Both the position numbers and the translations under genes were made by a program. Shown one piece after another: positions 54,548 through 63,743 of a DNA stretch of 64,000 nt. Under the pieces are notes generated by a model. That model ran no database searches. It was not told the origin of the DNA and worked only from the letters and a program-made list of their open reading frames with translations. The stretch is from Rhizobium glycinendophyticum. GTDB lineage: Bacteria; Pseudomonadota; Alphaproteobacteria; Rhizobiales; Rhizobiaceae. Numbering within the stretch: the first letter of the stretch is position 1; each line of letters opens with the position of its first letter. The stretch covers positions 1 through 64,000 of the forward strand of contig NZ_VFYP01000006.1 in NCBI RefSeq assembly GCF_006443685.1, written 5' to 3'.

Positions 54548-55920
54548 CACGTTCCGCAGCCCTGCTGATCGCCCTGATGGCGAGCACGCCAGCCTTTGCC
54601 CTGCCCGAATCCAAGGACCGGGTCTATGCTGCTGACCAGAACAGCAACACCGTATCTGTCATCGATCCATCGACCAACACGCTTCTCGGCCTGATCAAGC
54701 TCGGCGACCCACGCCCGAATGTCTTGAGCCCGCTTTACAAGGGTGAGGTCAACGTCCACGGCCTTGGCTTCTCGCCGGATCACCGTACCATCGTCGCCGT
54801 CTCGACGGTGACCAATTCCGTGACCTTCATCGATACCGCGACAAACAAGATCAAAGGTGTCGCCTATATCGGCCGCAACCCGCACGAGGCCTTCTTCACG
54901 CCGGATGGCAAACACGTCTGGGCAACCGTGCGTGGCGAGGATTACCTTTCGGTCATTGATGCGAAGACATTCAAGGAGACCGATCGCATCAAGACCGAGA
55001 GCGGTCCCGGCATGACGATCTTTACGCCAGACGGCAAGCGCGCCTTTGTGGCCAACAGCTTCAATCCGGTCGTTCAGGTGTTCGATGTCGCGTCGAAAAA
55101 GCTGCTCGCATCCATTCCGGTGGTCTCCCCATTCTCACCGTTCATTCAGGTGACACCAGATGGAAAGGAAGCCTGGCTAACCCACAAGGATGTCGGCAAG
55201 GTGACGCGGATTGATACCAAGACATTGAAAGTCAAGGGCGTGATCGATAGCGGTCCGATCACCAACCATCTGGCGTTCGCCAAAACATCCGCCGGAACAT
55301 TGGCTTATGTGACCATCGGCGGCGAGAACGTCGTAAAAGTCTACACGCTGAACGACGAGGCCAAGCTGATAGCCACCATTCCCGTCGGTGCCTTGCCGCA
55401 CGGTGTCTGGGGTTCGGGCGACGGCAGCCGCGTCTTTGTTGGCCTCGAAAATGGCGACGCGGTGGACGTGATCGACACTCAGAAGAATGAGAAGATCGCC
55501 CATATCCCCTCAGGCCAGGCCCCACAAGCGCTGATCTACGTTCCGGATGCGGTCCCGACAGGCGATGGCCGCCAAAACCTTGAACCACGCAAGGACATGC
55601 CGGAGAACATCACACTTATGCTGAAGCCTGCCGCAGATGCGCAAGGCGGCGGAATGGTCGTCTCGCGCAATCTTGGCCTGATCGATATCGTAGATCTCAG
55701 CGTTTCGAAATTGAAGCCGGACACGGCTTATGCGCTGTTGTTCGAAGGTCAGCCGGAACCGATCGTGGCGTTCAAGACAGATGCCAAAGGTGCCGCGATG
55801 GCATCTGCCACCAGTCCGACCCGCTCCATCGTTAAACCGGGCGAAGCCTCCAAGACACCTAAGGTTATCCTCGTTGAGGGAACAGAACCGCTAGCAAATG
55901 CGGTCTTGCAGAGCAACTAA
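54544..55920 (+). CDS. Secreted YVTN/YncE-like beta-propeller
   Basis: A 458-residue protein with an N-terminal signal peptide (MTRSAALLIALMASTPAFAL). Repeats of about 40 residues (YAADQNSNTVSVIDPSTN, VTFIDTATNKI, VFVGLENGDAVDVIDTQKN) form a seven-bladed YVTN-type propeller, followed by a C-terminal beta-rich domain. Such proteins bind metals or cell-wall components in the periplasm. It is coupled to the DUF305 gene. Confidence 0.85.
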   Translation: MTRSAALLIALMASTPAFALPESKDRVYAADQNSNTVSVIDPSTNTLLGLIKLGDPRPNVLSPLYKGEVNVHGLGFSPDHRTIVAVSTVTNSVTFIDTATNKIKGVAYIGRNPHEAFFTPDGKHVWATVRGEDYLSVIDAKTFKETDRIKTESGPGMTIFTPDGKRAFVANSFNPVVQVFDVASKKLLASIPVVSPFSPFIQVTPDGKEAWLTHKDVGKVTRIDTKTLKVKGVIDSGPITNHLAFAKTSAGTLAYVTIGGENVVKVYTLNDEAKLIATIPVGALPHGVWGSGDGSRVFVGLENGDAVDVIDTQKNEKIAHIPSGQAPQALIYVPDAVPTGDGRQNLEPRKDMPENITLMLKPAADAQGGGMVVSRNLGLIDIVDLSVSKLKPDTAYALLFEGQPEPIVAFKTDAKGAAMASATSPTRSIVKPGEASKTPKVILVEGTEPLANAVLQSN

Positions 55921-55957
55921 CAGTTTGGCTACCTGTTACGGGCAACCCCAAAACAAG

Positions 55958-55994
55958 TTGACTGCGGCGTTCTTACAATGCCGCAGTCATTTTT
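55958..55994 (+). terminator. Rho-independent terminator after the propeller gene
   Basis: TGACTGCGGC-gttcttacaatg-CCGCAGTCA forms a stem followed by TTTTTG. It can end the plus-strand DUF305/propeller transcript and sits in front of the convergent anti-sigma gene. Confidence 0.75.
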
Positions 55995-56019
55995 GACACC
56001 GCACTGAGATTGACCGGAT

Positions 56020-56799
56020 TCAAATCATTCCTTGATAGATCGCAGTTGCGATCGGAAGGAGCTTTGCCCGATCGACCGAGGCGGATACCGCGAAATCGAA
56101 CCCCTGATCCACCCAGACAAAACTGGACACGCCGTTTTTCTCTTCAAACGTGAACGCTGTCTGCGCTGATTGGCCGGCGCGTAGATAAACGGCCAGCCTC
56201 TCGCCTTTGTCATCCTCGTACATGAGTTGTGCAGCCGCAGCGCCACCGCCCGGAAGGACGCGTCCGCCGAGCAGCTTATACCCGAATGCCGAAAGGTTCG
56301 GTGGCGTCAGTGCCCGGCCGGATCGCTTCGACAGCCATGTGACCAGATGTGCCTCGTCATCCGCTCCAACTTCGACCGGATGGGCTACTTCGACCACGAA
56401 GGTCCGATAGGCGTCAGATGCATTCGCGGCAAAACCCGCCTCGGACAATCGCGCTGCGTTGATTTGCACGCCTTCAGGCTTTAGCCACCAGCCACCGGCC
56501 AGGCCTATTCCCAGGAAGATGCAAGCGGTCATGGCGGAGCGATACCAGCCTTGTCTTCGCAAAGCTGCGTTGGACTGAAGGTTGGCGATGCGCAGCCGCG
56601 CTGGAATGGGCTCTGCGAATTTTTCAGACAGCCGCACACGCAAAGCTTCCCGGTCCGCAAGCTGTTGCGTGACCCTTGCGCTCACTTCAGGATGACCAGC
56701 AAGATAGGCGTCGACAAGCGCCTGACGGTCAGGCGGCAGCTTTCCGTCAATGTAAGCCTGAAGATCATCTTCGCCGATCGGCGAACCGGTGTTCATCAT
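56020..56799 (-). CDS. Anti-sigma factor (membrane-bound)
   Basis: A 259-residue protein: a cytoplasmic N-terminus with IGEDDLQAYIDGKLPPDRQA, the typical anti-sigma start, one membrane segment (SAMTACIFLGIGLAGGWWL) and a periplasmic domain. It probably binds the ECF sigma factor encoded just upstream, whose stop it overlaps by four bases. The zinc-binding HxxxCxxC motif is absent. Confidence 0.85.
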   Translation of the reverse strand: MMNTGSPIGEDDLQAYIDGKLPPDRQALVDAYLAGHPEVSARVTQQLADREALRVRLSEKFAEPIPARLRIANLQSNAALRRQGWYRSAMTACIFLGIGLAGGWWLKPEGVQINAARLSEAGFAANASDAYRTFVVEVAHPVEVGADDEAHLVTWLSKRSGRALTPPNLSAFGYKLLGGRVLPGGGAAAAQLMYEDDKGERLAVYLRAGQSAQTAFTFEEKNGVSSFVWVDQGFDFAVSASVDRAKLLPIATAIYQGMI

Positions 56800-57305
56800 T
56801 TTACCCTTCGCAAGGTCACGGGCGTCTTGTTGTCTAGGATAGATCGGAATTTCTGCCTGGCGCGCGACAGCCGCGACATCACGGTTCCTACCGGCACACC
56901 AATGACGGCAGCAGCCTGCTCATAGGACAGATCCTCGACGCCAACCAGAAGCAGAAGCGATTTTTGATCGTCGGAAAGCCTATCGAGCGCTTCGAGTATA
57001 TCGCGCACGGCAATGCCATGATCCTGATCGGCTGGCGATCCGGGGAGCATAACGGTATCGAGGTCGTGGTGTGGACCCCGGCGCTGGGATTGGCGTCCAG
57101 CCGAGATGTGCAGGTTTCGCATGATGGTAAACAGCCATGCCCGCAGGTCACCATCAGTCCGGCGCAGATACCAGCGCGATATCGCACGCTCAAGGCAATC
57201 CTGCACGAGATCGTCGGCGCGGTTGTGATCACGCAGAAGCGCGAAGGCATAGCGTCGCAATGCCGGTATTTCAGCCTCCAGTCGCATCGCCATTGTCGAC
57301 ATCAT
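56796..57305 (-). CDS. ECF sigma factor
   Basis: A 169-residue sigma-70 factor of the ECF group: sigma-2 ALLRDHNRADDLVQDCLERA followed by WLFTIMRNLHI, and sigma-4 LLVGVEDLSYEQAAAVIGVP followed by GTVMSRLSRARQK. It pairs with the anti-sigma factor downstream. The target promoters are not known. It may start at M1 or at the following M. Confidence 0.92.
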   Translation of the reverse strand: MMSTMAMRLEAEIPALRRYAFALLRDHNRADDLVQDCLERAISRWYLRRTDGDLRAWLFTIMRNLHISAGRQSQRRGPHHDLDTVMLPGSPADQDHGIAVRDILEALDRLSDDQKSLLLLVGVEDLSYEQAAAVIGVPVGTVMSRLSRARQKFRSILDNKTPVTLRRVK

Positions 57306-57359
57306 CAGCCCTTCGGATCGGTGGCCACACCGGCGAAGCCGGCATGGCCACCCGTCGCC

Positions 57360-57782
57360 TTACTTTGCAGGCGGGTTGACCTGCCAGATTTCGTCGACAA
57401 GTTTTCCGTCACGATAGGTCATGATGTAAAGAACGGGAACCTTGTTCTTGCCGGCAAAGACAACATTCGCGGCAACGGTCGCGCCCTTGGGATTGGCTGC
57501 CTCCCAGAGTTCACCGACTGTGGCGGTCTGTTCGCCCTGTGCCGTCGAGAATTTGGCCCAGACTTCCGCAATCGCCTTTTCCGACGCATAAGTGCCGTCG
57601 AGCGGACCACCAATCCAGGCAAGGGAAGGATCCTTGCCGTAGTCTTTGGTGATTGTCGCGACATCGCCCTTGGCAATCGCTTCGATACGGGTCTTGGCCA
57701 TGTCCATGGCAGGGCCAGCAAGGGCTGCACCGGTAGACATGAGAAAAGCGAGCGGCAGAGCCATCAGAACTGTTTTGCGCAT
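57360..57782 (-). CDS. Periplasmic SnoaL/NTF2-like protein
   Basis: About 140 residues from ATG 57782, which has AAGGAG about eight bases upstream. A signal peptide (MRKTVLMALPLAFLMSTGAA) ends at ALA-GPA. The mature domain (MAKTRIEAIAKGDVATITKD, VNPPAK at the end) fits the NTF2/SnoaL cone fold. It lies 54 bases upstream of the ECF sigma gene on the same strand and may be transcribed with it. Confidence 0.75.
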   Translation of the reverse strand: MRKTVLMALPLAFLMSTGAALAGPAMDMAKTRIEAIAKGDVATITKDYGKDPSLAWIGGPLDGTYASEKAIAEVWAKFSTAQGEQTATVGELWEAANPKGATVAANVVFAGKNKVPVLYIMTYRDGKLVDEIWQVNPPAK

Positions 57783-57958
57783 AGTGTGATCTCCTTGTTG
57801 AAATGACAGCAGAGAGACGCTGGCAATCACGCGTTATTCCACCCGGCAGCAAAATAATTTTTCACTCTTTCACTGCGCTCAAGGATATGGAACTCTTTTT
57901 TGCTTGTAGAACGGCTTCCTTGGGCGAAGTTCCACATGAAGATGCGTCGTATTTGGGC

Positions 57959-58765
57959 CTAATGGCTAAGAAAAGCGGGCAAACTTGTGTGGTCCATCAC
58001 TGTCTTCGTGGCCCCGCCAAAGACGGCCTCAAGAAATGCGCCATGACGGTAGGCGCCCATCAAAAGTGTATCGGCACCGCCCCTATTGGCCTTTTCCAGA
58101 AATTCGTCGGCGTTTTTCGCCACGGAGGTCTGCAGCCGCCCTGTCCCGCTGACATGCAGTGACTGAATGAACCCAACCGCCTCTGGGACTTCGTTCTCGT
58201 GTGCTGCGAGAATTACCAATGTATCAGCAGCGCGGAGCCAAGCTCTGGCCTTTTGAAGGCAAGAACGTATTTCGTCATCGTCCCTCCAGAAAATGGCAAT
58301 CGAGCGGCCGAAAGAAACCGCAGTTCCGTTAGTATCCGGCGTAAAAACCACCAGCCTATGATGATCGAAGAGCGCCGCATGCAGGGCGTCGCCGCCGTCC
58401 ATCGATTGCGGGCGGGCGATGGTCACCAGATCGGCCGATCCGAGATGATTGCGGACACCGTCTTCTTCTCCACCATCAGCTTCCACCCACTCGACCTTGG
58501 CGCCAGCCGGCGACGGTTCACGCCCTGCCGACCACTCCTCGAAGATCTTTCTGACCTCGTTCCGTCGCTGAGAGGCCGTGCCCTCATCGCGGATCCGCAT
58601 TTCCTGCATGTCGACTTCCTCTACACTGCCTCCGATCTTGGCGGGATCGACGCAAACATGGAGCGCCGTGATTGTTGATCCCGGTTCGACCGCTGATGCA
58701 GCGTCGGCGATCAGCAGGCTGGAAAGGGCTGTTTTAGGATGTGGGATGAGCGCAACAACGTGCAT
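57959..58765 (-). CDS. Universal stress protein (two UspA-like domains)
   Basis: A 268-residue UspA-superfamily protein. The N-terminal half starts MHVVALIPHPKTALSSLLIA; the C-terminal half ends GADTLLMGAYRHGAFLEAVF followed by GGATKTVMDHTSLPAFLSH, the G-x2-G-x9-G-(S/T) type ATP-loop region of Usp. It is the last gene of the fluoride-riboswitch operon on this strand. Confidence 0.82.
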   Translation of the reverse strand: MHVVALIPHPKTALSSLLIADAASAVEPGSTITALHVCVDPAKIGGSVEEVDMQEMRIRDEGTASQRRNEVRKIFEEWSAGREPSPAGAKVEWVEADGGEEDGVRNHLGSADLVTIARPQSMDGGDALHAALFDHHRLVVFTPDTNGTAVSFGRSIAIFWRDDDEIRSCLQKARAWLRAADTLVILAAHENEVPEAVGFIQSLHVSGTGRLQTSVAKNADEFLEKANRGGADTLLMGAYRHGAFLEAVFGGATKTVMDHTSLPAFLSH

Positions 58766-58780
58766 GGTGTTCCTCCTGAT

Positions 58781-58972
58781 TCAGATTTCCTGCGACGCAG
58801 CTTCTGCGTCCCGTTCGTCTCGTGTTCGAAATGAGCGATACCGCCATCGCCCATCCGTCGGCTCCCATCGCCTCCACACGACTTCCAGCCAGAATATACG
58901 ATCATCCTCTGGTAGAACTGCGTGCCACGCGTACCAGACCTGCCAGATGGGGAGACGGAGTGGGTTCGACAT
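58781..58972 (-). CDS. Small Trp/Arg-rich protein
   Basis: About 63 residues from ATG 58972 (MSNPLRLPIWQVWYAWHAVL); an earlier start at 59020 overlaps the EamA gene. It has seven tryptophans and a charged C-terminus (RTRDERDAEAASQEI). No family recognised. It lies 10 bases after the EamA stop and 15 bases before the universal stress gene, so it is probably part of the fluoride operon. Confidence 0.55.
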   Translation of the reverse strand: MSNPLRLPIWQVWYAWHAVLPEDDRIFWLEVVWRRWEPTDGRWRYRSFRTRDERDAEAASQEI

Positions 58973-58982
58973 CTGGTCTGCT

Positions 58983-59420
58983 CTAGGCGCGGTAAGCGAC
59001 GAGGACAGCGCCGCAGGCAATCAGGCAGACGCCAAGCCAATTGGGGAGCGACAGACGCTCCCCCAGAAAGAGTACGGCAAAGATTGCGACAAAGACGACA
59101 CTGAGCTTGTCGATCGGCGCAACGCGTGCGGCATCACCGAGTTTCAACGCCCGGAAATAGCAGATCCACGACGCGCCGGTTGCCAGGCCCGATAGAACAA
59201 GGAAACTCCAGCTACGGCCGGACACCGTACCCGGCGATTGCCAGTTTCCGGTGACATAGACCATCATCCCGGCGGCGGCCAGAATGACGATCGTGCGAAT
59301 GAAAGTCGCGAAATCGGAATTGACGTTTTCGACCCCGACTTTTGCGAAGATAGCCGTCATTGCCGCAAAGCCAGCCGACAATAGCGCCCAGAAGGGCCAG
59401 CCAAGAAGAATACTTTTCAT
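58983..59420 (-). CDS. EamA-family small transporter (single domain)
   Basis: A 145-residue protein with about five hydrophobic segments and a single EamA domain (WALLSAGFAAMTAIFAKVGV, GLATGASWICYFRALKLGDA). Single-domain EamA proteins may act as dimers. Its start overlaps the crcB stop by four bases (ATGA), so it is translationally coupled to the fluoride channel. Confidence 0.87.
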   Translation of the reverse strand: MKSILLGWPFWALLSAGFAAMTAIFAKVGVENVNSDFATFIRTIVILAAAGMMVYVTGNWQSPGTVSGRSWSFLVLSGLATGASWICYFRALKLGDAARVAPIDKLSVVFVAIFAVLFLGERLSLPNWLGVCLIACGAVLVAYRA

Positions 59421-59806
59421 GCCGTTTGACCTCCAACCATACCACGCACCAGCGCCATGCCAGCGAACACTGCAATGAATGCCAGGATGACAGAAGCGCT
59501 GGCGTAGAGGATGGCGGCGCTAGTCTCTCCCCTTTCCCAAAGCCCTACAGCATCCAGCGAAAACGTCGAGAAGGTCGTAAAACCGCCAAGAATGCCGGTT
59601 GTCAGAAACAACCGCAGTTCCTGCGGCAGCCCGGTTCGCATGACAAAAATCTCCGTCAGGATACCCATCAGCAATGACCCGATGATATTGATCGATAAGG
59701 TTGCCCATGGAAAACCAAGTCCGAGCAGATGGGCCACTATAAGGTTCACACCATGGCGGACGGCACCACCGACGCCTGCATCCAGAAATACGATGACAAA
59801 TCCCAT
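59417..59806 (-). CDS. crcB: Fluoride channel CrcB (Fluc)
   Basis: About 129 residues from ATG 59806 (TGAGGAAG upstream); the frame is open further but not conserved. The Fluc motifs are GGAVRHGVNL, FPWATLSINIIGSLLMG and TTGILGGFTTFSTFSLDA, the last lining the fluoride pore (Phe-box). It forms dimeric fluoride-selective channels. It starts 11 bases past the CLC stop in the riboswitch-controlled operon. Confidence 0.92.
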   Translation of the reverse strand: MGFVIVFLDAGVGGAVRHGVNLIVAHLLGLGFPWATLSINIIGSLLMGILTEIFVMRTGLPQELRLFLTTGILGGFTTFSTFSLDAVGLWERGETSAAILYASASVILAFIAVFAGMALVRGMVGGQTA

Positions 59807-59816
59807 GATCGCTTCC

Positions 59817-61634
59817 TCAGAACGTGCTGGATGACGACAAGCGACCCGACAGCGCGTCTTGCGCCGCAATCTCTTCACCCAGGACTTCCCACTGCTCGAT
59901 ATGCTTGTAGATGACCACCTTGCGGCATAGCAACTCACCGTGCGTCCGGCAGAAGGTCTCGAGATCCTGCTTCGGCGCGATCAGTTCGACGCACATGGTG
60001 AGATTGGGGTTCTGGATCTCCACACCTTCTGACTGCATCTTGCCGTGGTTGCTGTATCCGAACGTCGTGTGATGAGCGACCGCATTGATGATCCCTGCCG
60101 CTTTCGCCTGGATCACAAGTTCACGATAGAGCGGCTTGCTGCCGAACCAGCGCTTAGCCGCCTTCACTTTCTCCCCAGGGCGAAGATAGATGCGCACCAT
60201 GCCGAATTCGCGTGAGGAGACGGTGTGGGTCATGACGATAGGCCTTTCGGTCAGATTGGAGTGAATGGAGAGGGAATTTGCATGCGTTGCCACAGGCGCG
60301 GGCGTTCTGCCGCCCTTCGTGCGGATCGCGCGCACCGGAACACCGGTCGGCAGGTCCGAACCAGCCGATTTGACGACGCCGATACGCTGAGACAAATAGA
60401 TGCTCGAATGGCCGCTGAAGAGGTAAGCGAGAAAGCAGGCGGTGGCGATATAGACGCCATGGGTGGCCCCGAAGAGTTCAATCCCCATGACCATGCAGGC
60501 AAGTGGCGTGTTCGTTGCGCCAGCAAAGACGGCGACGAAGCCAAGTCCCGCCATCAAATCGACCGGGGCGCCGAGAAGCCCGCCGAGCGCACTGCCAAGC
60601 CCTGCACCGATGAAAAACAGCGGCGTCACCTCACCACCCTTGAAGCCGGCCGAGAGTGTGATGATCGTGAACAGTGCCTTCCACAACCAGCTCCAGTAAT
60701 CGACGTGATCAGGGCGGAAGAAGCCGAGAATGGTCGGGTCCGCCGGATCAGGCGACCAGACCCCCAAGCCGAGATAGGCTCGAGTTCCAAGAAGATAGGT
60801 CAGGCCGATCAGGACCAGCCCTGCGAGGACGGGCCTTAGCGGCGCGTACCTGATCACCTTTTTCAAGAGGGCCGACAGATCGTGGCTGGCCTCGGCAAAG
60901 AGATGGGCGACCAACCCGAATATCACCCCTGCCAGAGAGACTTTCGCCAGTAGCCAACCGTCGAGATTGAAGGCGCCGCCGATATCGAAATTGGACAGAT
61001 AGGCGATATGATACTGGATATGACCGATTCCCCAGGCATGACAGGTCCAGTCGGCCAAGATGGCCGCCATCAGAGCAGGCAGAAGGGCCTCATATTGCAT
61101 GCGCCCGATGGTCAGCACCTCCAGCGCAAAGATCGCGCCGGCGATCGGCGTTCCGAAGACTGCCCCAAACCCTGCCGCGATACCTGCCATCAGCAGGATG
61201 CGGATGTCGGCGGTTGATAGCTTGAACAGTTTGGCTAAGGCGCTGGCGATACTACCGCCCAGCTGAACCGCCGTTCCTTCGCGTCCGGCCGACCCTCCGA
61301 CAAGATGGGTGAGTACAGTCGAGACGAGGACGAAGGGCGCCATGCGTAGCGGCACGCCGCCACCTGGCTCATGGATCTGGTCGACGATAAGATTGTTGCC
61401 GGCCTCAGCCGTCCCGCCGAAGCGCCCGTAGGCCCAGACCATGGCAAAACCGGCGATCGGCATCAGAAAGATCAGCCAGGGATAGGCGAAGCGCAGTTCC
61501 GTGGCGCGATCGAGGCTCCAGAGGAAAAAGGCGACAAGGGACCCGACAATCATCGCCATCGGGACGGTGACCGCAACCCATTTGCCGATGCTCTGGATTT
61601 GCTGAAGGCGCAGGCTGGAAAACTGACGGATCAT
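59817..61634 (-). CDS. CLC-type transporter fused to DUF190 domain
   Basis: About 605 residues from ATG 61634 (TGGAG upstream); a GTG at 61661 is the alternative. The N-terminal 430 residues are a CLC channel/antiporter with [20 protein letters not shown] and [15 protein letters not shown]. The C-terminal 110 residues ([40 protein letters not shown]) are a DUF190 domain, which often neighbours crcB. With a fluoride riboswitch in front and crcB behind, fluoride/proton antiport is the likely role. Confidence 0.87.
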   Translation of the reverse strand: MIRQFSSLRLQQIQSIGKWVAVTVPMAMIVGSLVAFFLWSLDRATELRFAYPWLIFLMPIAGFAMVWAYGRFGGTAEAGNNLIVDQIHEPGGGVPLRMAPFVLVSTVLTHLVGGSAGREGTAVQLGGSIASALAKLFKLSTADIRILLMAGIAAGFGAVFGTPIAGAIFALEVLTIGRMQYEALLPALMAAILADWTCHAWGIGHIQYHIAYLSNFDIGGAFNLDGWLLAKVSLAGVIFGLVAHLFAEASHDLSALLKKVIRYAPLRPVLAGLVLIGLTYLLGTRAYLGLGVWSPDPADPTILGFFRPDHVDYWSWLWKALFTIITLSAGFKGGEVTPLFFIGAGLGSALGGLLGAPVDLMAGLGFVAVFAGATNTPLACMVMGIELFGATHGVYIATACFLAYLFSGHSSIYLSQRIGVVKSAGSDLPTGVPVRAIRTKGGRTPAPVATHANSLSIHSNLTERPIVMTHTVSSREFGMVRIYLRPGEKVKAAKRWFGSKPLYRELVIQAKAAGIINAVAHHTTFGYSNHGKMQSEGVEIQNPNLTMCVELIAPKQDLETFCRTHGELLCRKVVIYKHIEQWEVLGEEIAAQDALSGRLSSSSTF

Positions 61635-61732
61635 CACGCGAGCGCTCCAGAAAAAGCGCACGCCACAACGACGATCGAATTCGATAGTTGGTAATCTGAC
61701 ACAACTCTACCCCTCTGCCGGCTGCGGCAAGT

Positions 61733-61792
61733 TGAGTAGGAGTCATCAGCTTCATCCTGCGAAGCGGTTCGGCCACCATGGCCAGGCAGAAT
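61733..61792 (-). ncRNA. Fluoride riboswitch (crcB motif)
   Basis: The minus strand reads GAACCGCTTC followed by GAAGCTGATGACTCCTAC, matching the conserved 3' half of the crcB riboswitch (AACCGC then GCTGATGAxxCCTAC). The 5' part (GGCCATGGTGGCC) is a slightly shortened version of the usual GG-GATGG-CC-CC stem-loop. It sits about 100 bases upstream of the CLC-DUF190 start, in the expected place, and should switch the operon on when fluoride binds. Confidence 0.75.
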
Positions 61793-61881
61793 CCATTACC
61801 GGAAACTTGAGTAGATGAAGTCTGGTGCCGCGTCAACATGGCCGAAGCTGCAGCGGCAGCCGGAAAGGCGCGGATCAGATG

Positions 61882-61986
61882 CTAGCCGCTTGTCATGCGA
61901 CGCAGGACATCTGTCCGGAAATAAAAATGCTGTGCCAAAGCACCAACGGCGTGCGCAGCGATCGTCGCCCGCAGGATCGCCTTCAA
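61882..61986 (-). pseudogene. C-terminal remnant of a cytochrome b561
   Basis: The minus-strand reading AILRATIAAHAVGALAQHFY followed by FRTDVLRRMTSG and a stop matches the end of cytochrome b561 proteins (heme histidine, HHF-type motif, LRRM terminus). No upstream membrane segments or start are present, as this frame has no similarity beyond about 61986. A gene remnant between scpB and the riboswitch. Confidence 0.5.
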
Positions 61987-62026
61987 TACCTGTGAAGTGC
62001 GCAATGCGGTACCAAGCCGAAAGCTG

Positions 62027-62719
62027 TCAATCTTCCAACATGTCGTCCCCGATGGCCGGGTCAGTATCCACCGAGCCACCCTGCTTACTTAAGAGACCAG
62101 CGTCTTCCAGCGCCTCGATATTTGGCAGGTCCCGCAATGTCTCCATGCCAAAGGCCGAGAGGAAATATGGCGTCGTGACATAGGTATATGGGGCGCCCGG
62201 AGTGGGGCTCCGTGGGCCGGAGCCGATAAAACCTGCTCCACGCAAACCGCCGATCGTATCGCGGCTGACGTCCTTGCCAAATATCTTTGACAACTCACCG
62301 CGCGTGATTGGCTGGTAATATCCGACAGCCATCAGCACCATCGCCTCAAATTCAGACAACGCTGCCACACCGCCTCGCGGAGGCGCGGACGAAGCACGGA
62401 TCGTCTCGGCAAACCTTGGTCGGCTCCGGTGTTGCCACCCGCCTGCGACCGAGACCAGTTCATAAGGGCGATCTCGCAGCTCTCCGACCAGGTCGTCGAT
62501 CAGCAGGTCGATGCTGCAGTCTTTGCCGACCACCCGCGCCAGAGTCTCGCGGCTGACCGGCTCGGAGGACGCAAAGATGACCGCCTCGACCCGCATCATC
62601 CATTCCCGCCAGCGCATTTCCGACGGCAAGTCCAGGAGCTCGCGATCATACAGGATCTCCTGCTTGCGTTCCTCGGCTTTACGGCGGGGTTTGGCTGCGC
62701 GCGCTCCTGCCATTGTCAC
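62027..62719 (-). CDS. scpB: ScpB-like chromosome/plasmid segregation protein
   Basis: A 230-residue protein of the SMC-Scp subunit B family. Two winged-helix domains are visible: MRVEAVIFASSEPVSRETLA and ALSEFEAMVLMAVGYYQPIT followed by RGELSKIFGKDVSRDTIGGL. ScpB normally bridges SMC and ScpA; plasmid-borne copies without SMC/ScpA are frequent in rhizobia, beside DUF1403 genes. It overlaps the DUF1403 stop by four bases. Confidence 0.87.
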   Translation of the reverse strand: MTMAGARAAKPRRKAEERKQEILYDRELLDLPSEMRWREWMMRVEAVIFASSEPVSRETLARVVGKDCSIDLLIDDLVGELRDRPYELVSVAGGWQHRSRPRFAETIRASSAPPRGGVAALSEFEAMVLMAVGYYQPITRGELSKIFGKDVSRDTIGGLRGAGFIGSGPRSPTPGAPYTYVTTPYFLSAFGMETLRDLPNIEALEDAGLLSKQGGSVDTDPAIGDDMLED

Positions 62720-63681
62720 AATCCAAATATTCGGAAGGAGGACCGGCCCGAGAGCTCGCGTATCGCCTCAAAGCCTTCGAGCCGCTCGAACAGCCGGCTT
62801 GCCGCCCATCGTGACAGGCTGGCCCCGGCTGCCGAAGCGGATACAGCGTCTTCGTTCAACAGCCGACGGATGACCGGTTCAGCTCCTCTGGTCCTGACTT
62901 TGGCTGCGATGGCCAACAAACGGCTAGCGCGGCGATCGATCTCCGCAGCGGAACGAAGTGCCAGTTCGGCGCCATCGACAATCGCCATGCAGATCGCTTT
63001 CGAATAGGTTGACTCACCCGGCTTGACGCGACCCCGGCCACCGATGGTGCGGAAAGCTGGGCCAAAGCGCTCGGGTAGCACCAGGGGAACTGGTTGAGAC
63101 CAGTTCAGCTTCTGAGCCAGCACCATCTCGCCCAGACCAAGTGCTAACACTTCTGCGTCCGGGCGAGCCGTAGAAATCGCCATTATAAGGTCCGCCACCG
63201 CGAAAGGTGCCGAACGCCCGGACTGGATGGCAGAATCAACGAGATCAGGGACCGAGGCAAGATTGTCGTCCCACCGGATCGATAGAAGCGTGGCCAATTC
63301 CTTTATAAACGATGTGCCCGGCATGCCGATCCGGCGGGATAGCATTCGTGTGGCCAAAAACAGCTTCCCGGCAGGACCGGGATCACCGTCCGCGGGCGTC
63401 AACAAAACGGCGTCCCGCAGCGCGGGCTCTTCCTCGTTGCGACCGAGCATCCTGGCCGCGACGGCGGCTGACTTGAGAGCAAGACGATCACGCCAGCAGC
63501 CTATCCATGGTGTATTCGAACGGATCAAATCGTCGAGTGATTTCAGCGCGATACCTGCGGCGAAAGCAGCATCCCGCTCGTCAATGTCACGGCCACGCGC
63601 CAGCGCCCAGCTTGGGAGGTGGCCGGGCCATGTGGAGGTGGCAGAGGACGCAGATGTGATCGAATCCATGCGCAGCAGCAT
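62716..63681 (-). CDS. DUF1403-family protein
   Basis: A 321-residue DUF1403 protein, a rhizobial plasmid family of unknown function. The N-terminus (LPSWALARGRDIDERDAAFA) and ALKSLDDLIRSNTPWIGCWR are the family pattern. It is coupled to scpB and divergent from a probable integrase gene; the same order recurs on rhizobial plasmids. The ATG at 63681 or the internal one at residue 5 may be used. Confidence 0.87.
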   Translation of the reverse strand: MLLRMDSITSASSATSTWPGHLPSWALARGRDIDERDAAFAAGIALKSLDDLIRSNTPWIGCWRDRLALKSAAVAARMLGRNEEEPALRDAVLLTPADGDPGPAGKLFLATRMLSRRIGMPGTSFIKELATLLSIRWDDNLASVPDLVDSAIQSGRSAPFAVADLIMAISTARPDAEVLALGLGEMVLAQKLNWSQPVPLVLPERFGPAFRTIGGRGRVKPGESTYSKAICMAIVDGAELALRSAAEIDRRASRLLAIAAKVRTRGAEPVIRRLLNEDAVSASAAGASLSRWAASRLFERLEGFEAIRELSGRSSFRIFGL

Positions 63682-63689
63682 AAATCAGA

Positions 63690-63728
63690 TGTGCGGTTTT
63701 TGCTAGTTTTTTCCTAATAAACCGCACA
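63690..63728. repeat. Inverted repeat at the DUF1403 promoter
   Basis: TGTGCGGTTT (63690-63699) and AAACCGCACA (63719-63728) form ten-base perfect arms around an AT-rich 19-base spacer. It lies just upstream of DUF1403 and could be an operator or a recombinase site. Confidence 0.6.
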
Positions 63729-63743
63729 GCCTGTCGCGAAGAT

